DNA of 64,000 nt from a virus: the IMG/VR virus record IMGVR_UViG_3300027969_000082, positions 1 to 64,000 of that record; one strand, 5' to 3'. Positions 63,144-64,000 of this stretch are shown here, piece after piece. Each line of letters opens with the position of its first letter. The first letter of the stretch is position 1. The notes beneath the pieces are model-generated. The model was not told where the DNA came from. It was given only the letters and a program-made list of their open reading frames with translations, and searched no databases. A program made the position numbers and the translations under genes.

Positions 63144-64000
63144 ATGGCAACTAAATCACTAGATGGCGTACTTACAAAAAAGGCGCATACACGAGAAACC
63201 TTCACTGAACGACACATTGAAGATTTAATCGCATGTTCGGATCCTAATACCGGATATCATTATTTCTGTAAGAATTATTTTTACATTCAACATCCAGTTA
63301 AAGGTAAAATGTTGTTTGAGCCTTTTGGCTTTCAAACAAGACTTTTAGATGCATATCACAATCATCGATTTAATGTAAACATGTTACCTCGTCAGATGGG
63401 CAAGACTACCTGTGCTGCCGGTTACCTACTCTGGTTTGCCATGTTTCATCCAGACCAGACTATTCTTATTTCAGCGCATAAATTTACTGGCTCACAAGAA
63501 ATTATGCAGCGTATTCGATACGCATACGAATTATGTCCCGATCATATTCGCTCGGGTGTAGTAAACTATAACAAAGGCTCTATTGAGTTTGATAATGGAT
63601 CACGTATTGTCTCTACAACTACTACTGGCAACACAGGTCGTGGTATGTCTATTTCCCTACTATACTGTGACGAATTTGCCTTTGTACCTCCAAATATCGC
63701 CAATGAGTTTTGGACTTCAATTTCCCCGACACTAGCAACTGGTGGTCGAGCAATTTTAACATCAACACCTAACAGTGATGAAGATACATTTGCTATCATA
63801 TGGAAAGAAGCTAACAAAAAGTTTGACGAGTTTGGTAACGAACAAGAAACGGGCGTTAACGGATTCTTTCCCTTTACATGTGCATGGAGTGAGCATCCAG
63901 ATCGAGATGACAAGTGGGCTTCATTAGAACGTGGGCGTATTGGTGAGGAACGATTCCGTCGTGAATACAATTGCGAGTTCTTAGTTTATGATGAAACACT
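63144..64000 (+). CDS. gp17: Terminase large subunit, gp17-like (N-terminal part)
   Basis: The frame runs from the ATG at 63144 (MATKSLDGVLTKKAHTRE) through the right edge, giving the first 285 residues. The packaging ATPase is evident. An adenine-site-like segment PFGFQTRLLDAY is followed by Walker A PRQMGKTT near residues 82-89 (T4 SRQLGKTT). Walker B LLYCDEFAF lies near 172, and the coupling motif TSTPN near 206. ITEGSQEIMQRIRYAYELCPDHI-like arms and FFPFTCAWSEHPDRDDKWA also fit the family. The nuclease domain lies beyond the window. A weak TAAATAA element at 63134-63140 may act as a promoter. Confidence 0.95.
   Translation, partial: MATKSLDGVLTKKAHTRETFTERHIEDLIACSDPNTGYHYFCKNYFYIQHPVKGKMLFEPFGFQTRLLDAYHNHRFNVNMLPRQMGKTTCAAGYLLWFAMFHPDQTILISAHKFTGSQEIMQRIRYAYELCPDHIRSGVVNYNKGSIEFDNGSRIVSTTTTGNTGRGMSISLLYCDEFAFVPPNIANEFWTSISPTLATGGRAILTSTPNSDEDTFAIIWKEANKKFDEFGNEQETGVNGFFPFTCAWSEHPDRDDKWASLERGRIGEERFRREYNCEFLVYDET

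Noticed and set aside
1-64000. tRNA genes, integrase/attachment sites, photosynthesis or phosphate-stress auxiliary genes, insertion sequences
   Set aside because: Looked for because T4-like marine phages often carry tRNAs and auxiliary genes; I saw none, and there is no non-coding gap over 300 bases where they could hide.

Overview
The window is one contiguous piece of a T4-like contractile-tailed phage (myovirus) genome, AT-rich and almost fully coding. It resembles the T4-like phages of marine and freshwater bacteria (cyanophage and pelagiphage relatives). Recognisable T4-type morphogenesis genes are scaffold gp22, major capsid gp23, neck gp13 and gp14, tail terminator gp15, sheath gp18, tube gp19, head-completion gp4, terminase gp16 and gp17, and dNMP kinase gp1. 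T4-type late promoters ([T/G/A]ATAAATA or GCTAAATA) stand in front of many transcription units. There are no ribosomal, tRNA, photosynthesis or integrase genes, so the host is not fixed by this window.

Layout: 1-2445 head genes (end of an upstream gene, gp22, gp23). 2603-5525 four small or medium beta-rich virion proteins. 5558-38645 four giant tail-fibre or adhesin proteins (1928, 2592, 2707 and 3495 aa; about 32 kb, half of the window), interrupted by small accessory virion proteins. 38663-40638 small beta-sandwich and fibre proteins. 40671-44291 three consecutive cassettes of a glycine- and cysteine-rich fibre-tip protein plus a small tail-assembly-chaperone-like protein. 44288-49605 a glycan and metabolite island (HAD-like, GT9-like glycosyltransferase, NodU-type carbamoyltransferase, 2OG-Fe(II) oxygenase-like, SGNH hydrolase-like, Nudix). 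49599-54393 the neck block: gp15 and gp14 on the minus strand, gp13 on plus, then three small proteins with a shared N-terminal motif. 54449-55403 dNMP kinase and an antisense HNH endonuclease. 55513-61388 sheath, tube, a second tube-fold protein, an unknown protein and gp4. 61397-64000 small terminase, two unknown proteins and the start of the large terminase.

How it fits together: the window supplies capsid, packaging motor, neck and contractile tail parts, plus an exceptionally large, modular host-recognition apparatus built from beta-helices, LamG domains, CBM5/12-like repeats, beta-propellers and polyglycine tips. The sugar-modifying enzymes next to the tip genes may modify host-surface or virion glycans. 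The most unusual features are the cysteine-rich polyglycine tip cassettes, a set of small proteins whose N-termini look like T4 capsid-targeting signals, near-identical 157-aa protein repeats with strongly diverged synonymous codons, and a back-to-back divergent late promoter pair.
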